A stretch of DNA of 58,104 nucleotides from NCBI RefSeq assembly GCF_000344685.1, contig NW_006920424.1, forward strand, positions 372,134 through 430,237. Direction: 5' to 3'. Position numbers and translations under genes: made by a program. The notes under the pieces are model-generated. The model did not search any database and had not been told where the DNA came from. It saw only the letters and a list, made by a program, of their open reading frames with translations. This document shows positions 13,533 to 24,808 of the stretch, one piece after another (the first letter of the stretch is position 1; each line of letters opens with the position of its first letter). This stretch comes from Gloeophyllum trabeum ATCC 11539 (Eukaryota; Basidiomycota; Agaricomycetes; Gloeophyllales; Gloeophyllaceae).

Positions 13533-15797
13533 TTATTCCCGGCTCACATCGCTGTACCCAACAAGTGAGTCGCCCAAATCGCATCAACATATATGTGAGG
13601 CGTACCGTCCGAAGAACTTAACCTTCATCCAGTCAAGAGCCACCAACGCCCGATTCCGGAAAGAGAATAAGGTACTGAGATAGGCGCTCCGCCAGAAGAG
13701 GTACGTCGCCACACCCCCAGTAGCGAGCTGAAATACAAACCCCGATCAGCAAGACACTTTATAGGCACAGGGACAAACAGCACGTACATTCCCGCTGCCA
13801 AAGATTGGCAAATCCGCAATAGCCTTCTCAGATCCGATATACGCCAGCGAGCCCTGGTGACTGTAGTGGAACGGCCGCAACTTCTCCAGCTTCATGAGCT
13901 GCTTCTGCAGGTTCTCAACTTCCGTCTTTTGCTCCTCGGCCTTAATAGGGTCGGCCTGAAGAGCCTTCAGCTGCTTCTCCAGAGCGTCCTTCCTGGCAAT
14001 AGAGTTGAACAGTCGAGCAAGGTAAGCGCCTTCTTGCGTGGCAACTTGCGCGGTGGGCGCGTACTGCGTGGCGGTGCAGTCACCCAAGGCAAAAATCGAC
14101 TCGGCACCCTTCAGACGCAGGTGATCTGGGAAACGCACGATGAATCAAGGCCTGGGCTGAGGGGTAAGTGCAGAACCAAACGCACCATCAACCGTCAAAC
14201 CCCTCCTATTAGTCTGGGTCTCGGGCAACTTCGCGATCAAATCCGCGGTGAGCTTTCTCATCTTGTTCCCGCCAGCCCACACGATCAGGCCCATTGGCAT
14301 CTCCTTAGTGCTCCCATCCGGCATCTTGACCACAACGCTCTTCTCCTTGATCTCCTTCACCATCGTCTTCGTCAGGACGTCGATCTTGGCCTCCTTGAAC
14401 GTCGACTCGGTGTACTCAATCAGCTGCTTGCTGAAAGAGGGGAGCACGGTGGGGAGGGCCTCCACGAGCGTGATGCGGATGCGCTCGGCCAGCTCAGGGT
14501 ACCATTGCTTCAGATCGTCCGTCAGGAAGTCGTGCAATTCACCACTAGAACGAGGTCAAAAGAGAAGATCGTGGTAAGTGAATGAACACACCTAAGCTCG
14601 ACACCTGTGGGTCCGCCTCCGACTACGACCATGTGCAGTAATCGGTCGATCTCCTCGGGGCTCTGTCCCGGGAAGGCAGCCGACTCGACGCAATCCATGA
14701 ATCGTGTTTGGAACTAAGGGCAAACAGGATCATTTATCGTCCAATGATTCAATTGGGCACGGAACAGACTGACCTTCTCAGCATCATGAAGCTCCTTCAT
14801 GAAACATGCATGTTCCGCCACCCCAGGAATATTGAACGTCTGTGTCTCCGCCCCAACGGCATAGACAAGGTAGTCGTATGGGATCGTCGTGGACCATACT
14901 TGACCTTGGATATCGGAAGTGTCTGAGAAAGTCACTGTCTTCTTAAGAGGCTGCATAACGAATAAATCAGGACCACCTGTAAACTGAAGGCGGAAGGTCA
15001 CGTACATCGACATCAGTCGCCTCGGCTTCGATGACAGACACCTTCCGCTTTTTATGGCGGGCGACGTAGCGTGTTGCTGCAAAGCGGTCAAGAGGTTTGA
15101 CTGATCCACAATGGGGAAAACTCACGCTGAATAATAGATCGTGGTGTCACTGTCCCAACAGCAACGCTAGGTAGCAGTGGTGTGAACAGGAAGTAATTCC
15201 GAGGGCTGATTAGGATCTGGACGAGACGATTCGTTTCGCTTCGGATTACAACCGCAATATGCAAGCGCGTCACTTACGACATTGTAATCCTCCGTATCCA
15301 GAGTCTTCAACAAACTCGTCGCTCCCCATCCACTACCCAAGATAACCAACGTCTTCTTCTCCGGATCAAAGTCCAGCTGCTCGCCAGGATGCTGCTCCCT
15401 CTTTGCATAGTAATAGAACGCTCCGCCCGAAGCTACCACGGTGACCAGCGTAATTGTACCTAGCGTCTGCAAAAACCTCCTCCATAGCGATAATTTTGGA
15501 GGCGTGGGGGATACCTGACGCGTCCGGTCTTCTTCAGTTTAATCCCTGAGAAAACGCTTATGGAGAACACGTACCTCTGGTCCTGAGCTGCCTGCTGTTG
15601 CACTGGCACTTCTCCTCACAAGCTGGAACTGCGCTGGAGACCGCGGCTTCACGTGCGAGAGGAGGAACGGCGCAGACCTCGTCGAGGAAGGCCTAGGCAG
15701 CGACCGCGCCACGACGGACCGTGCTGGCTTCGGCTTGAGAATCTGTGTTCCCGCTGATTTCAAAATCAAGACACCACTTACCACGACAGAGCGACAT
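13533..15797 (-). CDS. Alternative external NADH dehydrogenase (NDH-2 type)
   Basis: Single-subunit, rotenone-insensitive NADH:ubiquinone oxidoreductase of the inner mitochondrial membrane. Eleven exons (15797-15782, 15723-15575, 15466-15278, 15216-15126, 15076-15006, 14950-14774, 14713-14592, 14544-14186, 14125-13788, 13727-13606, 13551-13533) give 550 aa. Residues 1-55 are basic and Arg/Ser-rich, a likely presequence, followed by a hydrophobic stretch (about 56-75) that anchors external enzymes. The FAD site has GSGWG (99-103), and the NADH site has GGGPTG (263-268) followed by VELSGELHDF. IFALGDC and a charged helical insert ([12 protein letters not shown]) follow. The end FGRDVSRE is the usual fungal membrane-anchoring tail. 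No EF-hand is present. Exon 2 must begin at 15723, since closer acceptors leave an intron under 40 nt. Facing the intermembrane space is inferred from the anchor. Confidence 0.93.
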
Positions 15798-17542
15798 AGC
15801 TGGATGTCGTCGGGGACGGCGAGGACGTGTTGAAGAAAGATGAGTGCTCTTGCAAGTTTTTCTGGGGTTTCGGGCGGATTCGTGTCTGCGACGCCGCCTC
15901 CGGCGATGGGCGCCGATGATGTAATTGGCTCGCTGCGCTATAAGTTCCCGGTCACGTCGCCCTCATGATCATCATGTCCTCGTGCTCATCGTGTCTGGCG
16001 TTCCCCTCGATGTTACTGGACGACCGAGTCTATCGCGCTGCACCCGACGTTTGGAATATGAAGAGCCCGCAGAGTCGAACAACGTCCTATAGTAGGAGAT
16101 AGTAATGCGCGCCGACAAAGAGAGGATAGGCTCCAAAGACCTTAAAAGTGAGTATATTTACAGGCCCAAGGAAATATCCTGGACGGCGCATCATCTTCAC
16201 CGCCGTCGGCGGCGGGACTTCTACGACGACCGCAACTATAACCCGCGCACGGCATCCTCGCCCTGAAGGATGGTCTCATGTGATATCTACGGAGAAACTG
16301 CTGTAGCTGCGAGCCGCCGTCCTGGTGATTCGCAACCGACGTCCTCGAAATCATCCTTCATAATGTACGCGACCTTCTGCTAGGTGCTAAAGTACATGTC
16401 GATGTCGATAACTTCGTTGGAGGGCTAAGCTTGCCAGATCCGTCCCTGGAACAAGGTGCGGATGTGTCGAAGCTTGGTGTTTCGATGAAACCTTTAGGCG
16501 GACCCAAACTTGCAATGTTCTTCTCTTGCTGCCTCTCTGGCAAGCTGGTTACTGCTCCTATCTTGCCCACCGAATGACGCGGTCCAAGCTACGAGAATGC
16601 ATGAACTTCCCCACATTATACTGAACTTACGATGGCACCATCAAGCAATGTCGCATCAGATGGAGTCGCAGCATTCACCACAATGAATACGAAATCTAGG
16701 TGTGAGTCCTCGGTTTCTGGTAACGCTTAGACGTACTCATCATTATAAGTTACTTCACTACTGTCCACATCAGGTAATGTAGGTCCTTGTTGCCTTAGCG
16801 GTTCTTGTCAGTTCATCTACCTTCCCATCTTAAACATATTCGGGCACAGGTGAGTTGCAGATTCCAAATACACGACTCTCCACTGCCGCACTATGGAGGA
16901 CAATATCCAATAATTCAATGTCATCATTGTCACTGCCGCCCTAGAGTGGATAAGATGACCACAAGTGATGGTCATTGCTGAGTGGCTACTTTTGCCTTCG
17001 AAGCTGTTGAGCAACTCATGGCAGATGGCGGAACCGGTACTAGAGGCGCCTCCTCCTTCAGCATATCGCCGACGGAGCGACCATCTCTATTCACCGAGGA
17101 AACGCAATCAGGGCCGATATCCTGCCCCCAGCTGGGATATTCATATTATGTCGGAGATGTCTCCTTCAAGATCTATCGCATACATGCGAGGTTAATCATC
17201 TGCTTCCCTCTCGACTCTGCAGAGTCAGTACGGACTAATGTCGATAAATCCTTGAATTGTGCACTATATCGCAGACCGACCTTAGGAGACGCTATAGTGT
17301 CATACTGGCTCCGCGGGCATTTGTGGCGGTTCGTTGTATGTATGGTTTCTCCATCCGCAGTGATATCTTCAGGCGGCACGCCACAAGTCTGCGCCACGGC
17401 GTATAAATGCACCCTCATCTGGGGCATTCAATGTTTCCCTGCTGGGAGCTGGCTTCGTAATGGAAACCACATATAGCGATGGTAGTTCTGATTGCTCCTG
17501 ACGCTCGACTACATATATGGTCCAGGCTTCACTCAGACTCGA
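15798..17542. other. Gene-poor stretch
   Basis: No gene recognised. A plus-strand frame from 16329 to 16577 is open between two stops and reads like coding sequence (83 codons ending in a TGA), but it has no ATG at its start and no clear upstream exon. The rest is full of stops in all frames. The first 100 bases form the NADH dehydrogenase promoter. Confidence 0.45.
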
Positions 17543-19338
17543 ATGCTGAACTCAAATCTTTCTGCACCGAGGATGCAACCGTCGCTCACGATTGGTGTGG
17601 TGTTTATCGGAGCCACCGTATCGACCGTGTATGTCTCGTCCTGCTTTAGTAGGCGCATGCTGACCTTCTGATTTAACAGTCTTTACGGGCTTACGTTTGG
17701 ACAAACGTGGAGGTACTTCAGGACCTATGCGCACGACAAGCTTGCGCTGCGAATCATGGTACGTACACTGCTGCCTCATTCCAATGGATGTAGTGAGTGG
17801 GTTGTGCTTTGAGGTTGCGACAACATTCCTGGTACATCATGGCACCTGACGTACCTGAGGCCAATGACAGGCGCTCATCACCGTTACAGTTGGACACTAC
17901 CCACCAGAGTCTGTTGTCTCATTTGCTTTGGTCCTGCCTCGTTCGCAAGCCATCAATTTTGAACGCGACGCCATGGTAGGTTACATGTGTGCTGCTTTTC
18001 GCACCTGATATCTCGTAATCTACAGGAGCTATAACGTATGTTCCATCCGTTCCACCCGTACTGGATTTATTCTTGATAGCGGTGTTATGCAGAGGGAGCT
18101 GTCATCCCCACGGTACTCATGTACTCATTCGCTAGACTTTCCTAGCTGAACAATCTATCTCCAGCAGATTATCATCTTCATTGCACAGTGGTAAGCAGCG
18201 ATAACCACTGTTGGGATTTCAAGGATTTTAAGGAGTGTTTCAGCTCGCTTTTATATAAGACGGATGTGGTCTCGTGAGCATGCCTGCTCTACATATACAG
18301 GAGAGTACGTACTCATTGAGCCCAGTCGGACGGCGTAAAGTTTCGTTCCTACTTGTCCGTTTGCAACTTTTGACAGGTTTTCAACTAGCTCGCTGATCAT
18401 TTTATCCCAGACGTTTGGAGCTGTATTGGAATTCTGTAAGGCGCCTTGCCTCCGGAGCTGAGTTACTTACAGAGTTACGTCATACAATAGGCATGGGTAC
18501 TGATGAGCCTCTCCATACTGAATTATTGATGTAGTTCCGGGATTCAACGGTGTCAGGATTCATCGTTACTGCGTAAGAAAGCTACTCAACCGTCGGGAAG
18601 GCTGTATCTGATGAAGGCAAAGTTAACTCCCGGTGCTTATGTGAACTCATATAATACCGCAACGGTCAGGGCAGAAAAGGTACGTGCTTCTATATGAATT
18701 TCGCAATATTGACTCTCGGTATGGTCGCTTGTATCACTTCCAGATTTTACCGTACATAGGTTCCTGTTGCAATTTTATCATTGACGCGGCAATTGCTTTC
18801 ACTATGTGCCGTCATCTCTACAGAAGCCGAAAATCCTCTTTGGACGCGTGGAGGTAATGAACAAGTTTTGTGTAATTCATGCTCAGTTGTACTGAGTGCC
18901 CCTCAGATCCGTCATTGACTCCCTACTGAGCTATGTGATGGGGTTGCTGGTGACGTACGATAACTTTGTCTCGGGTCATTCCCGCGCTTACGGTCCCATT
19001 TGCATTGTAGTATATTCACTGTCGTGTTCATGGTCGCGGTGAGCGGTCTCTGACCTTCAGTCAAGGTTGATGAATAAACGGCAGCAGTCACTAGCGCTCC
19101 CGAATACCTTGATATATGATATGGGACTGGACCTTAGTGCTGGGAAATGTGAGCTTTCTAAGTAAGTATTTCTACAACGCTTAGCATGCTGCCGACCAGT
19201 GTACATCAATTCCATGCTGGCTGCGTATATATTTTGCCTCACCGTTCCATGCCTGCTTGACATACTAAATTGCACAACAGGCTGAAGAGCCGCCAGGCCC
19301 TACGAGCCCGCCTTGGAGATATCATCCAGGAGATTTGA
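17543..19338 (+). CDS. Seven-helix membrane protein, DUF6534-like (possibly decayed)
   Basis: Resembles a large Agaricomycete family of unknown function with about seven membrane helices. Well-supported exons are 17543-17628, 17680-17758, 17890-17975, 18026-18035, 18095-18112, 18168-18190 and 18233-18273. They carry TIGVVFIGATVSTVLYGLT, FGQTWRYFRTY and LDTTHQSLLSHL, the hallmark start of the family. Later segments near 18385-18440, 18745-18853 and 18906-18950 give SLIILSQTFGAVLEF, FIIDAAIAFTMCRHLYRSR and SVIDSLLSYVMGLL. An end near 19281-19338 reads LKSRQALRARLGDI before the stop. The junctions between 18273 and 18385 do not close in phase without a 4-nt exon, so either a tiny exon is used or the gene is damaged. 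The exact protein cannot be given. Confidence 0.5.
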
Positions 19339-19773
19339 CCACGAACCGACTATCTGGTGTATCCTGTACCATATGGCTCCCATCCAATACTGCTGTCGCT
19401 GATATAGTGCTGGTTCTGTGATGTCCCGAGTATGTAGTTTTCTGGTTACTAGATTAGCTATGATCGTCAATGTCGGCGTGGTTCAAATAATATGATTTAC
19501 CCAACCACGAATGACACTGAAATAAATTCATACGGCCTGCTTGCCCAGCACATCCTGTTATTGTTAAAGTGGGAGCTGTACATGCAGCATGCGGTGGCGG
19601 GATATGGGATAGAAATAGAGGGCCTCTATTTTTGGAACCTTTTATGTCGTCACACTCAAGTATTGCAGCCAATATTGCCGCCGACACGGGTCGGACTCAG
19701 ACGCAGCAACTTTGACTGACATGTCTCCATCCCAGCCCTCCTTGATGACCTACCACCACCACCGCCAGCGACT
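19339..19773. other. Short intergenic region
   Basis: Lies between two genes transcribed in the same direction and should hold the promoter of the transporter gene that starts at 19774. Frames on either strand are short and resemble nothing. Confidence 0.45.
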
Positions 19774-21432
19774 ATGGCTCCGCCCGACTCCCTTGTAACA
19801 ACGTTCCTTGGGTCTTTCCAAGGCGCCATCGCCGTCCTTCTCACCATAGGCGCGGGGTATCTCTGTTCTGCACCGACTTCCAAGTCAATACTCTCCCGCT
19901 CAGCGACGAAACGGCTCTCAAAAGTGACAACTGCGGTGTTTCTGCCATGCCTGATGATCTCCCAGATGGGCCCCCAGCTTACGGTCCGCGAGCTGAAGCG
20001 GATGTGGATCGTCCCAGCGTGGGGACTTGTTAGTACGATCATAGCACATTTGTTTGGGTGGATCGCCCAGGTGCGCATCTTTAAAGAAGAGCGAAAGTGT
20101 GGTCTTGGTAAACTATGTATGATAGCGAATACTGGGTCTTCCCAGTTGGACAATCCCAGCCGCGGGACGTGCCGAGTCGAACGCTCTGCCGCTTCTCTTG
20201 ATCCAGGCCCTTCAGAATTCGGGGGTACTTGGTGCGCTCAGGAGACCCGACGAAAGCATCGATGTATTCATGCAAAGAGCACGAAGTATGATATTGCTCA
20301 ATTCAGCCGTGTAAGTTGGCCTTACGGTTCCACTTCTTAACCCTAACCCGTGTGCCTTCTCGCGCAGTCAACACACGCTAACCTTCGCCTTCGGCCCGCC
20401 ACTCCTCAAGCAAGACCGTCCACCCAAGACCGTCCTCCCCGACCACCTCGCTCCAGACACACAGCACCCGCCGGAGTCTCCTGCCTCCCCTTCTTCGTTC
20501 GACCTACCCATCCCGACTATCCAGGACACCGAGCACGTCGGGCTGCTAAGAGACGACCCTCCTCATAGTTATGGCGCAGCTGATGCCGGGGAAGTATTGG
20601 ACGCATTGCAGGATGTTCCGGCCGTACCTGAACTCCGCGGGAAGAGCAAGATGATCAAGAGACCGTTCCAATGGATTAATCCACCCCTCATCGGCGCGGG
20701 AATGGCGCTTGTCTTGGGTGTACGCTGGCAGCGCAGTTGTTCTCAGTGTGGTCTACCTTAACGTTTGTGTATCAGATTACGCCATTCCTGCATCGTATGC
20801 TCTTGGACAAGGACGGCCCGCTGTACACAACCCTTACACAGGCTATAGAGAACCTAGGCTCCTTATTGTAAGCCTCCCTAGCGCTCAGGATTCCCTCCGC
20901 TTGGAAGAGGTCGGCTGACTGCGCAAAGCGTCGTACTACAGATGTTCCTGCTTGGTGCGAACCTGCACCTCCTCCCCACGTCCACATCCTCCGACGGCAC
21001 GAAGTTTGTCACAAGCACGCTATCAACGCTGGCTATCCGGTACCTTATTATGCCCGTGCTGTCTGTCCTCTTTGTTTGGTTCACTGCTCGGTGCGCATTT
21101 AATTTCTCTTTCACGATATGTCTCTTTCCGGCATTCAACCTTATACCGGTATAGACAGGGCTGGTACATCGCCGACCAGCTGACGTGGTTCATACTCATG
21201 TTGATCCCGAGTGGACCCAGCGCCATGATGCTCATCAGCCTCGCCGAGATGGTAGGCGTGGACGAGGGCGATGTGTCGACATTTTTATGCGTCAGCGTGA
21301 GTACACGGTTGCTTCCGAGACTAGGGAGGCGGGCTGAGCTGATTTGGGGCCATGTAGTATGCGATATCGCCCATTATCAGCTTCGTGTGTTCGATCGGGT
21401 TGCGCGTCGTGAGAGTTCTGGAAACGAGGTAA
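19774..21432 (+). CDS. Auxin efflux carrier family (membrane transport protein) transporter
   Basis: Secondary transporter of the AEC/Mem_trans family (yeast relatives include Ecm3), placed in the plasma membrane or ER; the fungal substrate is unknown. Seven exons (19774-20070, 20126-20310, 20368-20719, 20776-20867, 20929-21090, 21155-21296, 21358-21432) give 434 aa. The N-terminal half has helices with GAIAVLLTIGAGYLCS and AVFLPCLMISQMG, then SNALPLLLIQAL, the family's crossover region. A soluble loop of about 100 residues, rich in Pro/Asp/Glu, follows (QHPPESPASPSS). The second half has ITPFLHRMLLDKDGPLY, FLLGANL and LMLIPSGPSAMMLISLAEM. The acceptor at 20125 was preferred over the one near 20164 because only it keeps the transporter frame (RILGLPSW). 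It sits between two seven-helix membrane protein genes on the same strand. Confidence 0.88.
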
Positions 21433-22032
21433 TATGGTGCAATCTAATTATGATCTGGTTTGAGGATGTCGGACCCGATGAAGATCCGCCCGAGTAAGAA
21501 TAACACAAGTGACAGTATAGTGCATGACTGTACTCGTGCTCTAATCTGGCTATGGGGAGCTTTGACCGCTTCTTACGTGGGCCCCACAAAGGTTGCCGGT
21601 CTGTGTGTTCCAGATTTCGAAGTTACCCTGCTCCAGTGGAACAGTCAACCAGACACGGAGCCCATAGCTTATTTGGCATTGCCACACACCATGCGTCCGT
21701 GGATAGGATCTATTGGTAGAATTGTGGACGTATGTAAAATCTACCGCAGGTACTTAATGGCAGCGCGCAACCATTGTACTTCTGCAGTGTCCGGAGAGTG
21801 TACTGTGCTAATGAAGGGTATGAGGTCATTCTTGCCATAACCGATGCACATCATCATTCCGCTCATCTCTTCGTTCTTGTTCTATCAGGATACCGGGGTT
21901 CCGCATGACAACAGGGAATCTATAATAGCACCCTTTCATCACGACTCTCGAGGGATAAGTAAGAGCACTCATTCCAGTAGTGCTGGGTATGGAAGGCTGC
22001 TCTTCTGTGGACTAGCACTGAATCTGCCCGCC
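21433..22032. other. Intergenic region
   Basis: Separates two plus-strand genes. A 126-codon frame at 21460-21840 has no recognisable content. The part nearest 22033 is the likely promoter of the next gene, although no clear TATA box is present. Confidence 0.45.
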
Positions 22033-23427
22033 ATGGCCGACCCATCTGCCGCTTTGCCCCACGTCGCACCTGGATTCTTGATAACGATATGGCTCGAAAG
22101 TATCCTCTATGGTATGTCAACCTTTATCCGATCCCTGGGTTGCTCCAGAAGATGTTACTGCAGGCATCAAGTAGGACTTCTGACTCTGCACTGTAAATCG
22201 GCACTAACGCAATTCCATGTAGTTTGATACTGTTTGCAGCGTGCATTCACATCCTCGTGAAGCGGCGTCACACTGCACATTGGTAAAGATTGCGAGGTTT
22301 TCATAAGGCATATCGGACCTGAGCGCGTCTAGGCTTTTGGCGGTGTCTTCAGTGCTGCTGTTCTCTCTTTCCACTGTCCATGTCGGGATATCATGTGCTC
22401 AGCTCTTCCGCGCTTTCGTCAATTTCGACACTGTGGCTACACCACACGGCGCTGATATATACATCTTGGATGGACATGGGCCACTGAATCACACAAATAT
22501 GTACCTGTATTGCGTCAATGTGAGTTGCCCTCTGGATATTCATCCACTGCCTGACGCGTCTCCAGGTGTTTGTGCAGGACTTGCTCTTAGTAATCCTAAA
22601 TCTCTATCATGATTCACTGTCTAATCAATTGGTATTCCCAGATTTGGCGGTTCTGGATTGCTTGGGATAGGAGGGTATGGATGCTGTGTCTCGTCCTAGT
22701 ATGCATTTTAGTCTTATTGGCAGCCTGATATATTGACACGTGGATAGTTTCTCGTAGAATGCACTCGTTTCTGTACGTTACCAGTCATATCTTGCATTTA
22801 TATTGATGAATTATAGGGCAGTTTCCGCAATGTACTCTGTTGCCATCTGGGCCAGAACCAGTGAGGTATCACAGCTGTGGACACTTCTCGCCTGGTCTCT
22901 CGATCTTGCTTTGAATGTATCCATTACATTGGCTATCGCATGGCGTCTGTGGAGAGCACATACATCGTCGGTCAACCTACTCTCCCATCAATCACGGTAT
23001 AGAGCAGCCATGTTCACAGTAATCGAGTCTGGGGGCATTTTCGCTGCGGCCACCCTTGTCCTATTCATTCTAGGAGCAAATAGAAATATAGGAGGCACGC
23101 TGGGTATTAATACGGTTACCCAACTGGCCGTGAGTTATGGAGTCTGTGTGATGTTCCCTTGCTAATGATGGTCTTCTAAATCTCGTGAAGACGACCACAC
23201 CGTTATTAATTATTGTTAGAGTCGGGTTGGGTCTCTCTCACGGGACAACGACGCAAACCTCACTGAGCAGCCCGTCGGTCTCAAGACGGGTCGGACGTGC
23301 GGCGAGACACATTGAGGTCGATGTCACACAGTCAACCGAAACAGCATATCCGGGTGGAATCTTATCCCACTACAAGGACAACGGAAAGCCATTCCAATCT
23401 TTGGAAGAGGGGAATATAAGTGTTTGA
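22033..23427 (+). CDS. Agaricomycete seven-helix membrane protein of unknown function
   Basis: Nine exons (22033-22111, 22164-22170, 22223-22282, 22333-22519, 22568-22591, 22642-22698, 22748-22772, 22822-23129, 23191-23427) join in phase to 327 aa. Exon 2 is only 7 nt; it gives the Gly-Ile-Asn of the first-helix motif ESILYGINLILF, and without it the frame is lost. Later helices include LLAVSSVLLFSLSTVHVGIS, VFVQDLLLIWRFWIAW, SLDLALNVSITLAIAWRLW and GGIFAAATLVLFILGA. The last 60 residues are polar and Ser/Thr/Glu-rich, a cytosolic tail. The pattern (seven helices, aromatic loop 2, polar tail) is that of a large basidiomycete family with receptor-like topology but no proven function. Exon 7 is the least certain. 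It belongs to a different subgroup from 17543-19338. Confidence 0.75.
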
Positions 23428-24496
23428 CCTATCGGCAGAATCCGATTTCGTGCATATATGTGCTTTCAGCTTCTTTGAATTGCCGCACTAGATCCTGATT
23501 TTTGAGAGTATTGCTATTTAGTGATGGAGTCTGTATGTAGATGATACTGGCATGATGCATCCGAAAGTGCTCCGTTCTTCTTAATGTTCAGATCGCTGTA
23601 TGAGGCACCCGTCTGGAATTGGATACTTATTAGCAGTGTATGACCCGCAGTGGGCTACTTGCAAAACCCGTGAAGCGCCGTTTGGCGCCGGCAACTCACC
23701 CCTCCTTTGTTCAACAAATTGACCTTGAGAACTTGCACTAAGTTCAAGATGTTGTGGCTGCTACACGAGGTTGACAAATTTGTAAGGACAGTATTTCTAT
23801 CATGTAAGATAATGCTAGGGATATTGTTAGTGATATATATAGGGGACCCAAGTTTTCCCCAGTTCTCTTTCAGTCAAGCTCCATATAGGGCCAGGTAGAA
23901 TGTCCTATGCTGTTGTAGTCTAAGAGATACTTATTTCCTCTCCAGAAATGCCTAATGGTGTGTATCTGTTGCCTGGATATCTGGCATCCATCTCACATCA
24001 TAGTCTTATCTTACAGTCTGTTGGGCCTCATGATCATAAGCCATGGAATAACATGGAAATTCTTGCTTCTACTTATTTGTAAATTGTCCATCACAGACTT
24101 ATGTATGGCGTGGAGACCCGGAAAACTGGAATGATTGAATACACATGTTAGATGGAGTGCACTTACACTCAAATCCTTCTCAAGCCAACACCCAAAACTT
24201 TTGAGGTACAAGGATCTATGTTTAATACTATGCTCTCCCTATGCCTCTAAGTTTTACCTCATAATAGACCTTCACCTGTACCTTGTGGCATCCACAAACC
24301 AACACTAATTATATAGTTGACAGGGACTTGAGTGTGAACGTTGAGATGCATGCCCCATCATGGTTAAGTCCTTGTTCAGTAGTGGCGCCACTAGAGCCAA
24401 ACATAGCATGCCGGATTTTGCCGGTGCGACGAAAAGCCAAGCATCCCCGGTAAAGCTGCAATCCCCCAGTTCCGATTCCCTTGGGAATTGGTTATC
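23428..24496. other. AT-rich gene-poor stretch
   Basis: Stops are frequent in all six frames and no exon-like segment was recognised. A perfect 12-bp palindrome, AGTGGCGCCACT, lies at 24381-24392, just outside the long imperfect palindrome that follows. Confidence 0.5.
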
Positions 24497-24808
24497 CACA
24501 GCGGGCAAGGACCGGTGTCCCGCCACCGGTCATTCATCTTTCACGGCAAGGGTGGGAGAACACTTTCCTAGGATGCTCCGTAGCGGAACATGATACAGAC
24601 ATAAAGAATGAAAGGACAATGTTGATTAAATGTCCCCTGATTTTTACGGGCCATAGTAAATGTCCCACAGACTTTTCTTTGTTCACTCAAAGGACATTCT
24701 TCATGTCCAGCTTATGGTCCAGCAAGGACCATTCTAGGAAAGTGTTCTCCCATCAGGGACATGTTCCTGGCATGCCCGCTGGCGGGACATCGGTCTCTGC
24801 CCGCAGTG
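24497..24808. repeat. Long imperfect palindrome (MITE-like or fold-back element)
   Basis: The left half pairs with the right half around a centre near 24652. The strongest block is TGGGAGAACACTTTCCTAG (24553-24571), whose exact reverse complement lies at 24734-24752. The outer blocks 24497-24525 and 24780-24808 match at 25 of 29 positions when one is inverted, and the inner parts (24572-24610 against 24695-24733) also match at most positions. Weaker inverted similarity may continue outward to about 24400 and 24890. No transposase frame or clear target duplication was found. An old non-autonomous element fits best; a decayed inverted duplication is possible. Confidence 0.6.
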
